A DNA stretch of 17,586 nucleotides from Acetobacteraceae bacterium (GCA_947446625.1 CANFIE010000029.1:1-17586); one strand, 5' to 3'. Shown: positions 6,053 through 13,599, counted from the first letter of the stretch. Numbers and translations are program-made. The notes: a model not told the origin generated them from the letters alone.

Positions 6053-7285
6053 ATGACCCGCGCCACTGAAACCCTTGCCGCCGCCGTTGCCGCCACCCGC
6101 GCCGATGCCGAGGCGCTGCTGGCCGCCATTGTGCGCATCCCCTCCGACAACCCACCCGGAGACTGCGCCCCGCACGCCGCCGCCACCGCGCCGCTGCTGG
6201 AGGCGCTGGGCTTCACCGTGGAACACCACCCGGTGCCCGCCGCCGACTGCGCCGCCGTGGGCATGCGCAGCGCCACCAACCTCATCATCCGCCACGTTTT
6301 CGGCCCCGGCGGCCCCACCGTGGCGCTGAACGCGCATGGCGACGTGGTGCCCCCCGGCGAAGGCTGGACGCAGGACCCCTACGGCGCCGCCGTGGTGAAT
6401 GGCCGCATGTATGGCCGCGGCGTCGCCGTCTCCAAGTCGGACTTCGCCACCTACGCCTTCGCCATCAAGGCGTTGCAGGCCAGCGGCCTGGCGCTGAAGG
6501 GCGCGGTGGAACTGCACCTGACATACGACGAGGAAACCGGCGGCGAGATCGGCCCGCAATGGCTGCTGGCCAAGGGCCTGAGCAAGCCCGACCTCTGCAT
6601 CTGCGCCGGCTTCTCCTACGCCGTCACCACCGGCCATAACGGCGTGCTGCACCTGGAAGCGGTGTTCACCGGCAAGCAGGCCCACGCCGCCATGCCGCAT
6701 ACCGGTGTGGATGCGCTGGAAGCCGCCACCGAAGCCCTGCGCAGCCTCTACGCCGAACGCGCCCGCCTCTCCGGCCTGCTCTCGGGCGTGGCCGGCATTG
6801 GCTGCCCCGCCGTTACCGTTGGCAAAATCAGCGGCGGCGTGAACACCAATGTGGTGCCCGACCGCATCGCCTTCCGGCTCGACCGCCGCATCATCCCCGA
6901 GGAAAACCCGGTGGAGGTGGAAGCCGGCCTGCGCGCGCTCATCGAGGCCGCCTGCCGCCGTGTGCCCGGCAGCAGCGTTCAGATCAATCGCATCGTGCTG
7001 GCAAGGCCCCTGGTGCCCACGGACGAATCCCGCGCACTGGCCGCCCGCATTTGTGCCCACGCGTCCGAAGTCTTCGGCACGCCGGTCAACCCGGTGGGCG
7101 TGCCGCTCTACACCGACGCCCGGCATTACGCCGAGGCCGGCATCCCCACCGTGCTCTACGGCGCCGGCCCGCGCAGCATCCTGGAAGCCAATGCCCACGC
7201 GCCGGACGAGAACCTGGTGCTGGAGGATCTGCACAAGGCCACGCTGGTCATCGCCCGCGTGCTGGCCGAGGTGCTTGCCGCTTAA
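6053..7285 (+). CDS. M20-family metallohydrolase (ArgE/DapE/CPG2-like)
   Basis: This is a 410-residue dinuclear-zinc hydrolase of the M20 fold, which cleaves amide bonds of N-acyl amino acids or small peptides; the substrate is unknown. Visible residues are H95 and D97 (NAHGD), the catalytic E160 and ligand E161 (TYDEETGG), probable ligand D180 (SKPD), H211 of the dimerisation domain (KQAHAAMPH) and the last ligand H382 (NAHAPDEN). The usual bridging aspartate in the GRGxxD motif is replaced: the sequence is GRGVAVSKSD, with V126 in that place and an aspartate four residues later (D130). The start at 6053 is chosen because GGAG lies six bases upstream; the in-frame ATG at 6038 lacks such a site. 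It lies 44 bp before a Bug binding protein, suggesting a hydrolase plus receptor for the same compound. It is not the HyuC/allantoate amidohydrolase type. Confidence 0.9.
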   Translation: MTRATETLAAAVAATRADAEALLAAIVRIPSDNPPGDCAPHAAATAPLLEALGFTVEHHPVPAADCAAVGMRSATNLIIRHVFGPGGPTVALNAHGDVVPPGEGWTQDPYGAAVVNGRMYGRGVAVSKSDFATYAFAIKALQASGLALKGAVELHLTYDEETGGEIGPQWLLAKGLSKPDLCICAGFSYAVTTGHNGVLHLEAVFTGKQAHAAMPHTGVDALEAATEALRSLYAERARLSGLLSGVAGIGCPAVTVGKISGGVNTNVVPDRIAFRLDRRIIPEENPVEVEAGLRALIEAACRRVPGSSVQINRIVLARPLVPTDESRALAARICAHASEVFGTPVNPVGVPLYTDARHYAEAGIPTVLYGAGPRSILEANAHAPDENLVLEDLHKATLVIARVLAEVLAA

Positions 7286-7329
7286 CCAGCATCCGCATAG
7301 CTTCCGCCGCAACCAGGTGGAGGAAGCGC

Positions 7330-8316
7330 ATGCGGCGCAGGACATTGCTTACCGGGGCTGGCTTCACGCTGGCCGCCCCGGCCATGGTGCAGGCGCAATC
7401 CGGCCCCTTGGGTGAATGGCCCGGCAACCGCCCGGTGCGCATCATCCAGCCCAGCCAGGCCGGCAGTCCGGCCGATGTCTATGCCCGGATGTTCGCCGAC
7501 CACTTCGCCAAAACCTTCGGTGGCACCTTCGTGGTGGAAAACCGCGTTGGCGGCACCGGCAGCATCGGCACGGCGGAAGTGGCCCGCAGCCCGGCCGATG
7601 GCTGGACCCTGCTGTTCACCTCCAACACCAGCCATGTGGCCGCGCCCCTGATGCTGAAAAGCGTGCCCTATGACCCGGTGAAGGACTTCGTCGGCATCGC
7701 CGGGCTGTACCACTACCCCATGATGCTCATCGTCACCCCCAGCGTGCCGGTCAGCACCACGGCCGAGTTCATCGCCTGGGCCAAGGCCCGCCCCGGTGGC
7801 GTCAACATGGCCAGCGTCGGCATTGGCAGCGTGGGCCACATGATGGCCGAGCGCTTCCACATGGCGGCGGGGTTCGAGCGCGTCCACATCCCCTATCGCG
7901 GCGGCCCCAGCGCCATCCTCGCCGTGGCTCAGGGTGAGAGCGACTACATTTTTGATAACATCGGCAATTCCGGCGCCTTCCTGCGGGAAGGCCGGCTCAA
8001 GGGCCTGTCCTTCACCGGCCGCGCCCGGCAGCGGCAAATGCCCAACCTGCCGCTGCTGTCGGAAATCGGCTTCCCTGGCTTTGTCGAGGATGTCTGGTTC
8101 GGCGTCTGGGGCCCGGCCGGCATGCCCCGGGCGATGGTCGAGAAGATCAACGCCGAGTCCAATCGCTGGCTGGCCAGCGAGGCGATTGTGAAGCGCATGA
8201 ATGAAGGCGCCCATACCAGCCTGGCCGGCACGCCCGAGCAATTCCACGCCTACTGGATGGAAGACCTGCGCGCCTGGACCGGCATCGTGCGGGAAACCGG
8301 CATCAAGATGGAGTGA
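7330..8316 (+). CDS. Bug/TctC-family solute-binding protein, divergent type (Bug2)
   Basis: This is a 328-residue periplasmic binding protein with a twin-arginine-like or Sec signal (MRRRTLLTGAGFTLAAP, cleavage near VQAQ). Bug-family features are NRPVRIIQPSQAGSPADVYAR, TFVVENRVGGTGSIGTAEV, ADGWTLLF, VPYDPVKDFVGIAG, VHIPYRGGPSAI and FDNIGNSGAFLREGR. It differs from the other three Bug proteins here: the usual PGGPTD segment is QAGSPAD and it lacks the IRASGARVD ending, so it is an older paralogue with a different ligand. The ATG is preceded by GGAGGAAG at good spacing. It follows the M20 gene by 44 bp in the same direction. No transporter membrane genes accompany it. Confidence 0.92.
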   Translation: MRRRTLLTGAGFTLAAPAMVQAQSGPLGEWPGNRPVRIIQPSQAGSPADVYARMFADHFAKTFGGTFVVENRVGGTGSIGTAEVARSPADGWTLLFTSNTSHVAAPLMLKSVPYDPVKDFVGIAGLYHYPMMLIVTPSVPVSTTAEFIAWAKARPGGVNMASVGIGSVGHMMAERFHMAAGFERVHIPYRGGPSAILAVAQGESDYIFDNIGNSGAFLREGRLKGLSFTGRARQRQMPNLPLLSEIGFPGFVEDVWFGVWGPAGMPRAMVEKINAESNRWLASEAIVKRMNEGAHTSLAGTPEQFHAYWMEDLRAWTGIVRETGIKME

Positions 8317-8323
8317 CGGTCAA

Positions 8324-8353
8324 TTGACAGTGTCGCCCGGGCAGGCCGATAGC
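8324..8353 (+). promoter_or_regulatory. Candidate promoter of the methyltransferase gene
   Basis: A perfect TTGACA (8324-8329) lies in the 65-bp gap before the methyltransferase, with a weak -10 candidate GATAGC at 18 bases spacing. The -35 box is in an 8-bp palindrome TCAATTGA overlap. The poor -10 match keeps confidence low. Confidence 0.35.
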
Positions 8354-8381
8354 TAGGGCAACTACTGGCTTGGAACGACCG

Positions 8382-9179
8382 ATGACCGACGCGGAACTGC
8401 AGGCCCTGGTGAACCGGTACACTTGGTTCCATTCCCTGCAGTTGCGCCCGAATGTCTGGAGCCAGGGGACGAAACCGCCCGCGACCTTGGCTGCCGAGGC
8501 CGATGCCGTTTTTGGCCCGCTGGCCATGGCGGGCCGCAGCATTCTCGACATTGGCGCCTGGAATGGCTTCTTCAGCTTCGAGGCCTGCCGCCGTGGCGCC
8601 GCCAAGGTGCTGGCCACCGACAGCTTCACCTGGAACCACCCGGATTATCGCGGCCGCGAAACCCTGGAACTGGCCCGTTTCGCGCTGGGGCTGGACGACC
8701 TGATAACCACGCAGGTAGCCGACCCCATGGCGCTGGAGGTCATTTCCGGCACGCATGATGTCACGCTGTTCCTCGGCGTGTTCTACCACCTCATCAACCC
8801 CATTCCGGCGATCTTCGCGCTGCGGCGCCTCACCCGTCAGGTTCTGGTGGTGGAAACCCACCAGGACGCCTTGCACAGCCCCCGCCCGATGATGGTCTTC
8901 TACCCCGGCAAAACCCTGGCGAACGACCCCACCAACTGGTGGGGCCCCAATCCTGCCCTGATGTATGAGCTGCTCACCGAGGCCGGCTTTGCCCGCGTGT
9001 TGTACCGCCCGCACCCCGCCTGCCCCCCCGGGGCGCCGAACGGCTTGGCGGATCGGCGCGGCATCTACCATGCCTTCGTCAGCCCCAACCCCAGCCCGCT
9101 GGAAACCCCGGGCGGCCATGCCGGCTGGCTGAACCTGGCCGACCCCGCCCAGCGCGCCCAAACCGTGCACCCGGGCTGA
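8382..9179 (+). CDS. Class I SAM-dependent methyltransferase (CmoB/DUF1698-like)
   Basis: This is a 265-residue cytoplasmic methyltransferase. It starts with a WFHSLQL segment typical of CmoB/DUF1698-like proteins. The Rossmann fold follows: motif I LDIGAWNGFFS (55-65), an acidic residue after strand 2 (D80 in LATDSF) and motif IV FLGVFYHLINP (130-140). The substrate is not predictable. It lacks features that would make it a confident tRNA carboxymethyltransferase CmoB, and similar proteins occur in glycan or natural-product loci. I use the ATG at 8382 with a weak GGA upstream; a TTG at 8370 in frame is an alternative. The gene ends 15 bp from the convergent TlpA-like gene. Confidence 0.82.
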   Translation: MTDAELQALVNRYTWFHSLQLRPNVWSQGTKPPATLAAEADAVFGPLAMAGRSILDIGAWNGFFSFEACRRGAAKVLATDSFTWNHPDYRGRETLELARFALGLDDLITTQVADPMALEVISGTHDVTLFLGVFYHLINPIPAIFALRRLTRQVLVVETHQDALHSPRPMMVFYPGKTLANDPTNWWGPNPALMYELLTEAGFARVLYRPHPACPPGAPNGLADRRGIYHAFVSPNPSPLETPGGHAGWLNLADPAQRAQTVHPG

Positions 9180-9198
9180 ACCAGCGGCGCCGCTTCAG
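9176..9198. terminator. Bidirectional hairpin joining two convergent stop codons
   Basis: The 15-bp gap between the convergent methyltransferase and TlpA-like genes holds the perfect palindrome AGCGGCGCCGCT (9183-9194), flanked by CTGA and TCAG that include both stop codons. It can fold on either strand, with a two- to three-base bulge, but has little loop and no T-run. It could act as a weak bidirectional terminator. Confidence 0.35.
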
Positions 9199-9764
9199 GT
9201 GGCCTGGGTGCCCGCCACTGGCGGTCCCACCAGGCGGCGCACCCGGGCCAGCATCTCCGGCATGTCCCATTCGGCGGCGCCTTCCAGCCGGGCCACTTCA
9301 AGCCCGTTGCGGTCCACCACCACCGTGGTGGGCAGGCCGCGCACCCCCAGCGCCCGGCTGGCGGCGCCGCGCGGGTCCAGCCATACGCCCAAATGGGTCA
9401 CGCCGCGTTCACCGTAAAACCGTTCCACCACGTCGCGCCCGCCCCGGTCGCTGGACAGCGCCAGCACCTTCACCCCTTCAGCCGTCAGTGCAGCCTGGGC
9501 GCGGTTCAGCGCCGGCATTTCCGCCACGCAGGGGCCGCACCAGGTGGCCCACAGGTTCACCAGCAACCCCTGGCCGCGAAACGCCGTGATCTGGGTTTCC
9601 ACGCCCTGGGCGCTCAAAAAGCGCAATTCCGGTAGGGCGCGGGGCGGCAGGGTCTCGGCCAACTGGCCCATTCCGGCGGCACGGCCTTGCCCGGCGCCAA
9701 GCCCGGCGTATAGGGTCCCGGCACTCGCCAGCAATGCGCCCCGGCGGCCAACGTTTCGTATCAC
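9195..9764 (-). CDS. TlpA-like thioredoxin-fold disulfide reductase
   Basis: This is a 189-residue thioredoxin-fold protein, probably secreted or membrane-anchored, with WCGPC at 75-79 (NLWATWCGPC) and the cis-proline at P145 (RGLPTTVVVD). Such proteins keep periplasmic thiols reduced, for example during cytochrome c or oxidase maturation. The N-terminus (IRNVGRRGALLASAGTLYAG) looks like a signal peptide. I chose the GTG at 9764-9762: GGGGGA lies six bases upstream and it yields that signal. The frame has no stop further upstream over argH, but that longer reading has no domain and is an antisense shadow. It is divergent from argH with only 15 bp between start codons, the arrangement known for tlpA/argH in other alphaproteobacteria. 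Confidence 0.9.
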   Translation of the reverse strand: MIRNVGRRGALLASAGTLYAGLGAGQGRAAGMGQLAETLPPRALPELRFLSAQGVETQITAFRGQGLLVNLWATWCGPCVAEMPALNRAQAALTAEGVKVLALSSDRGGRDVVERFYGERGVTHLGVWLDPRGAASRALGVRGLPTTVVVDRNGLEVARLEGAAEWDMPEMLARVRRLVGPPVAGTQAT

Positions 9765-9779
9765 GGGAAATCCCCCTTC
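9765..9779. promoter_or_regulatory. 15-bp divergent start region shared by TlpA-like gene and argH
   Basis: Both genes begin with GTG, and the start codons are separated by only GGGAAATCCCCCTTC. On the minus strand GGGGGA serves as a clear Shine-Dalgarno site for the TlpA-like gene. On the plus strand only GGGA, 11 bases before argH, is available. Promoters for both genes must therefore lie inside the opposite coding sequence, so the two transcripts overlap at their 5' ends. Confidence 0.6.
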
Positions 9780-11171
9780 GTGTCCAACTCGTCCAACGTC
9801 CAGTGGGGCGGCCGCTTCGCCCAGGGCCCTTCGGCCATCATGCAGGCCATCAACGCCTCGGTCGGCTTCGACCGCAAGATGTGGCGGCAGGATATTCGCG
9901 GCAGCCTGGCCCATGCGGCCATGCTGGCGCATGTCGGCATCATCGCCGCTGCCGATGAAATGGCCATTCGCCAGGGCCTTGAAAAGATCGCCAGCCAAAT
10001 CGAGGCCGGCGAATTCGAGTGGTCCGAAGCCCTCGAAGACGTTCACATGAACATCGAGGCCCGGCTGACCGAAGCCATTGGCGAGGCCGGCAAGCGCCTG
10101 CACACCGGCCGCAGCCGCAACGACCAAGTGGCGCTGGATGTGCGCCTCTGGGTACGAGACTCCATTGATGGCCTGTCCGAGCAACTCCGCGACGTGATGC
10201 GCGCCCTGGTGGCCCGCGCCGCCGAGCATGCCGGCACCGTCATGCCCGGCTTCACCCACCTGCAGCCGGCCCAGCCCACCACCTTCGGCCACCATCTGCT
10301 GGCCTATGTGGAAATGCTCTCGCGCGACCTTTCCCGCCTGGCCGACTGCCGCGCCCGGCTGAATGAAAGCCCGCTTGGCGCCGCCGCCCTGTGCGGCACC
10401 GGCTTCCCCATCGACCGCCACATGACCGCGGCGGCGCTCGGCTTCGCCGGCCCCACCCGCAACAGCCTCGACAGCGTGGCGTCGCGCGACTTCGCCGCCG
10501 AATTTCTGTTCTGCGCCGCCATGCTCAGCACCCACCTCAGCCGCTTCGCCGAGGAAGTGGTGATCTGGACCAACCCCTATTTCGGTTTCATCAAGCTGTC
10601 GGATGCCTTCACCACCGGCAGCAGCATCATGCCGCAGAAGCGCAACCCGGATGCCGCCGAACTCATCCGGGGCAAAACCGGCCGCGTCTTCGGCGCGCTG
10701 ACCGGCATGCTGACCGTGATGAAGGGCCTGGCCCTGACCTATTTCAAGGACATGCAGGAGGACAAGGAAGGCATTTTTGATGCCGCCGAAACCCTCACCC
10801 TCACCCTGGCCGCCACCGCCGGCATGGTGCGGGACCTGCAACCCAACGTGGCCCGCCTGGCCGAAGCCGCCGGCGCCGGCTTCTCCACCGCCACCGACCT
10901 GGCCGACTGGCTGGTGCGCGAACTCAAGCTGCCGTTCCGGGACGCCCACCACATCACCGGCAAGCTGGTCGCCCGGGCCGAGGCCCTGGGCACCGACCTC
11001 GCCTCGCTCTCCCTGGCCGAGATGCAGGCGGTGGAACCCGGCATCACCCAGGCGGTGTTCGGCGTGCTCACCGTTACCGCCAGCGTCAGTTCCCGCACAT
11101 CCTTCGGTGGCACCGCGCCGGCCAATGTGGCCCGCATGGCCGCCGAATGGCAGGAAAGGCTCGCCCGATGA
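9780..11171 (+). CDS. argH: Argininosuccinate lyase ArgH
   Basis: ArgH splits argininosuccinate into arginine and fumarate, the last step of arginine synthesis, as a cytoplasmic tetramer. The 463-residue length is normal. Motifs are WGGRF at 9-13, HTGRSRND at 108-115, the catalytic-base histidine H160 in GFTHLQPAQP, and the flexible signature loop SSIMPQKRNPD at 281-291 with catalytic S281. The GTG start at 9780 gives SNSSNVQWGGRF, matching the family N-terminus; no other start precedes the WGGRF motif. It overlaps lptM by ATGA. In relatives lysA would follow lptM; here it does not. Confidence 0.97.
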   Translation: MSNSSNVQWGGRFAQGPSAIMQAINASVGFDRKMWRQDIRGSLAHAAMLAHVGIIAAADEMAIRQGLEKIASQIEAGEFEWSEALEDVHMNIEARLTEAIGEAGKRLHTGRSRNDQVALDVRLWVRDSIDGLSEQLRDVMRALVARAAEHAGTVMPGFTHLQPAQPTTFGHHLLAYVEMLSRDLSRLADCRARLNESPLGAAALCGTGFPIDRHMTAAALGFAGPTRNSLDSVASRDFAAEFLFCAAMLSTHLSRFAEEVVIWTNPYFGFIKLSDAFTTGSSIMPQKRNPDAAELIRGKTGRVFGALTGMLTVMKGLALTYFKDMQEDKEGIFDAAETLTLTLAATAGMVRDLQPNVARLAEAAGAGFSTATDLADWLVRELKLPFRDAHHITGKLVARAEALGTDLASLSLAEMQAVEPGITQAVFGVLTVTASVSSRTSFGGTAPANVARMAAEWQERLAR

Positions 11172-11368
11172 AACCCGCTTTGCTGCTGCTGGCCCTGGCC
11201 AGCCTGGCTGCCTGTGGCCGCGTGGGCCCGCCCACCCCCCCAGGCCCTACGTCTGAGGTGACCTACCCCCGCTTCTACCCCAAGCCCGATACGCCCCAGG
11301 CCCCCGGCACCCGCGCGCAGCAGGCGCCCGGCCCGGTGGTGCCGCTGGTGGTGCCCATCACGCGCTGA
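11168..11368 (+). CDS. lptM: LptM-like small lipoprotein
   Basis: This is a 66-residue lipoprotein. A basic start and hydrophobic run lead to the lipobox LAAC with lipidated C16, followed by GRVGPPTPPG, the pattern of the LptM (LPS translocon maturation) family. The tail (EVTYPRFYPKPDTP) is proline-rich, as in alphaproteobacterial members that sit between argH and lysA. In E. coli LptM helps assembly of the LptD/LptE complex; the role here is inferred by family. The ATG at 11168 overlaps the argH stop (ATGA), so translation is coupled; an in-frame ATG at 11147 inside argH is less likely because it spoils the signal peptide. Confidence 0.85.
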   Translation: MKPALLLLALASLAACGRVGPPTPPGPTSEVTYPRFYPKPDTPQAPGTRAQQAPGPVVPLVVPITR

Positions 11369-11380
11369 GCCCGCAGCGGC

Positions 11381-11408
11381 GGCGCGGTGCAGAAATTCCT
11401 GCCGCGCC
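11381..11408 (+). terminator. Hairpin after argH-lptM
   Basis: GGCGCGG (11381-11387) pairs with CCGCGCC (11402-11408), with a two-base bulge and an inner CAG/CTG stem around AAATTC. It lies 12 bp after the lptM stop and could end the argH-lptM transcript, although there is no T-run. The long hairpins of the repeat element follow 14 bp later and may add to termination. Confidence 0.45.
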
Positions 11409-11422
11409 CGCTTGCCGCGGCC

Positions 11423-11522
11423 TAGAGCATCATGCGCCCTGCTGGGCGCATGATGCTCTATAACTATTTGAAACTACAGCAATATCTATTCTGATGATTC
11501 CATCAGAATGGATATTGCTCTA
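11423..11522 (-). repeat. Two-hairpin repeat element, copy 2 (opposite orientation to copy 1)
   Basis: Read on the minus strand this 100-bp sequence has the same plan as copy 1 at 5889. Hairpin A pairs AGCAATATC with GATATTGCT and ATTCTGATG with CATCAGAAT around GAAT, with one mismatch. The linker GTTTCAAATAGTT follows. Hairpin B is a perfect 17-bp stem (TAGAGCATCATGCGCCC) around AGCA. Copy 2 is the better-paired copy. Its ends are TAGAGC and GCTCTA. It lies between lptM and the Bug gene at 11571, with no coding potential. Confidence 0.88.
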
Positions 11523-11570
11523 ACCTCACGCCCAATGCTGGGCCCAAGCCCGGCGCGTGAGGAAGCCGCC

Positions 11571-12554
11571 ATGTCCAACTCCCACCCGCTCCGCCGGCGC
11601 ACCGCGCTTGGCGCCCTGGCGCTGCCCTTGCTGGCCAGCGCCGTCCGCGCCGAGGACCCTTGGCCCAACCGCCCGGTCCGCTTCATTGTCTGCTACGCCC
11701 CGGGCGGGCCCACCGATGTGCTGTCCCGCCTCTGGTGCGCCAAAATGGCGGAACTCACCGGCCAGCAATTCGTGGTGGAAAACCGCGCCGGCGCCGCGGG
11801 CAATATCGGCACCGACGCCATCGCGAAATCCCGGCCCGATGGCTACACCATGGGCATGGCCAACATCGCGCCGCACGCCATCGCCCCCACGCTCTACAGC
11901 AGCCTGCCCTTTGATGCCGGGCGTGACTTCTCGTTCTTCTGCGGCCTCTGGCAAATGCCCAACATGCTGGTGGTCAACAAGGACCTCCCGGTTACCTCGG
12001 TGCCGGAACTCATCGCGCTGCTGAAGGCCAATCCGGGCAAGTACAGCTTCGGCTCCGGCGGCTCCGGCACTTCGCCGCATCTCTCCGGCGAATTGTTCAA
12101 CGCCCTGGCTGGCGTCCAGGTGGTCCACGTCCCTTATCGCGGCACCGGCCCGGCCATGACCGACGTGGTCGCCGGCCGCCTGCACCTGATCTTCGACAAC
12201 ATCCCCGGCGCCATCGCCCAGGCCCGTCAGGGCACGGTGCGGGCGCTTGGCGTCACCAGCGCCGCCCCCAGCCCGGTGGCGCCGGAAGTGCCGCCCATCG
12301 GCCGCTTCCTGCCGGGGTATGAGATCACCGCCTGGGCCGGCGCCTGCGGCCCCGCCGGCATCCCCGATGAGGTGGTCCAGCGCATTGCCGCCATCAGCCG
12401 CCAGGCCCTGGCCACACCGGAACTCACTCGCGCCTATCTCGACCTCGGCGCCTCCCCCTGGTGGACCACCCCGGCCGCCCTGGCCGCCCACCGCGCCGCC
12501 GAGCAGGCCAAGCTCGCCCCGGTCATCCGCGCTTCCGGCGCGCGGGTGGATTGA
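11571..12554 (+). CDS. Bug/TctC-family solute-binding protein (Bug3)
   Basis: This is a 327-residue periplasmic binding protein. The signal peptide (HPLRRRTALGALALPLLASAVRAED) has a twin arginine and cleavage near VRA. The mature part has WPNRPVRFIVCYAPGGPTD, GQQFVVENRAGAAGN, PDGYTMG, NPGKYSFGSGGSGT, HVPYRGTGPAM and FDNIPGA. It is a close paralogue of the proteins at 1744 and 12601. The ATG at 11571 has GAGGAA six bases upstream; longer in-frame readings begin inside the repeat element and lack a ribosome site. It is 46 bp before Bug4 in the same direction, so the pair is probably one transcript. The ligand is unknown. Confidence 0.93.
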   Translation: MSNSHPLRRRTALGALALPLLASAVRAEDPWPNRPVRFIVCYAPGGPTDVLSRLWCAKMAELTGQQFVVENRAGAAGNIGTDAIAKSRPDGYTMGMANIAPHAIAPTLYSSLPFDAGRDFSFFCGLWQMPNMLVVNKDLPVTSVPELIALLKANPGKYSFGSGGSGTSPHLSGELFNALAGVQVVHVPYRGTGPAMTDVVAGRLHLIFDNIPGAIAQARQGTVRALGVTSAAPSPVAPEVPPIGRFLPGYEITAWAGACGPAGIPDEVVQRIAAISRQALATPELTRAYLDLGASPWWTTPAALAAHRAAEQAKLAPVIRASGARVD

Positions 12555-12600
12555 TAACGACCGCGCTGCCATAATGCCCGTAACCAAAGGGAACGCCCAA

Positions 12601-13593
12601 ATGACCAACGCCCGCCTTGCCCGCCGCACCCTGCTGGGCGCCCTGGCGCTGCCCGCCCTGGCCAGCGCCCAAGGGAATGCCCAGGGCAATGGCAGCGACT
12701 GGCCCAACCAGTCGGTGCGCTTCATCGGCATTTTCCCACCCGGCGGTGGCACCGACATTCTCAGCCGGATCTGGTGCATGAAGATGGCCGAGATCACCGG
12801 CCAGCAATTCGTGGTGGAAAACCGCAGCGGCTCGGCCGGCAATATCGGCACCGAGGCCATCGCCCGCGCCCGGCCGGATGGCTACACCATTGGCCTGGCC
12901 AGCGTTGCCGCTCTCGCCATTGCCCCCACCCTGTACAGCCGCATTCCCTTCGATCCCGAGAAGGACTTCAGCTACCTCGGCGGCCTGTGGCAGCTGCCCA
13001 ACCTGCTGGTCATCAACAATGATGTCCCGGCCCGCACCGTGCCGGAACTCATCGCCCTCATCCGCGCCAACCCGGGCAAGTACAGCTTCGCCTCCTCGGG
13101 CAGCGGCACCACGGTCCATCTCTCGGGTGAGATGTTCAAGAGCCTGGCCCAGCTGGACATGGTGCATGTGCCCTATCGCGGCGGCGCCCCGGCGCATATC
13201 GATTTGCTGGCCGGCCGGGTGCAGATGATTTTTGACAACATCCCCCAAGGGCTGCAAAGCGCGCGGGAAGGCAAGGTCCGCGCCCTGGCTGTCACCAGCG
13301 CCCAGCGCAGCCCCTTGGCGCCGGAATACCCGGCCATGGCCGAATTCCTGCCCGGCTTCGATATCGACAGCTGGGGCGGCGTGATGGCCCCTGCCGGCCT
13401 GCCCCCCGCCATGGTGGAACGCATGGCCCGCATCACCCGCCAGGCGCTGGAAACCGATGAGGTGAAGCGCAAATACGCCGAAAATGGCGCCACCACCTGG
13501 CATCTGGGGCCGCAGCAACTGGCCAGCTTCCGCCGCCAGAACGAAGCCGCCTTCGCCCCCATCATCCGCGCCAGCGGCGCCCGGGTGGACTGA
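12601..13593 (+). CDS. Bug/TctC-family solute-binding protein (Bug4)
   Basis: This is a 330-residue periplasmic binding protein. Its signal peptide (ARLARRTLLGALALPALASAQG) ends near residue 20. Hallmarks are WPNQSVRFIGIFPPGGGTD, GQQFVVENRSGSAGN, PDGYTIG, NPGKYSFASSGSGT, HVPYRGGAPAH and FDNIPQG. It resembles Bug1 and Bug3 closely enough to suggest recent duplication, including the shared IRASGARVD ending. The ATG at 12601 follows AAGGGAACGCCCAA, almost the same leader as Bug1. The gap before it contains CCATAATGCCC, an 11-mer also found before the cupin gene. No TctA/TctB genes lie nearby. Confidence 0.93.
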   Translation: MTNARLARRTLLGALALPALASAQGNAQGNGSDWPNQSVRFIGIFPPGGGTDILSRIWCMKMAEITGQQFVVENRSGSAGNIGTEAIARARPDGYTIGLASVAALAIAPTLYSRIPFDPEKDFSYLGGLWQLPNLLVINNDVPARTVPELIALIRANPGKYSFASSGSGTTVHLSGEMFKSLAQLDMVHVPYRGGAPAHIDLLAGRVQMIFDNIPQGLQSAREGKVRALAVTSAQRSPLAPEYPAMAEFLPGFDIDSWGGVMAPAGLPPAMVERMARITRQALETDEVKRKYAENGATTWHLGPQQLASFRRQNEAAFAPIIRASGARVD

Positions 13594-13599
13594 GGGCAG

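Noticed and set aside
6053..7285. M20 hydrolase as allantoate amidohydrolase completing urate breakdown
   Set aside because: The HGD...GRG layout is of the ArgE/DapE/CPG2 type, not the HyuC/AllC type, and a repeat element separates it from puuD.
9765..10952. N-terminal extension of the TlpA-like frame over argH
   Set aside because: Gly/His-rich antisense of argH with no motif; the GTG at 9764 has a good ribosome site and yields a signal peptide.
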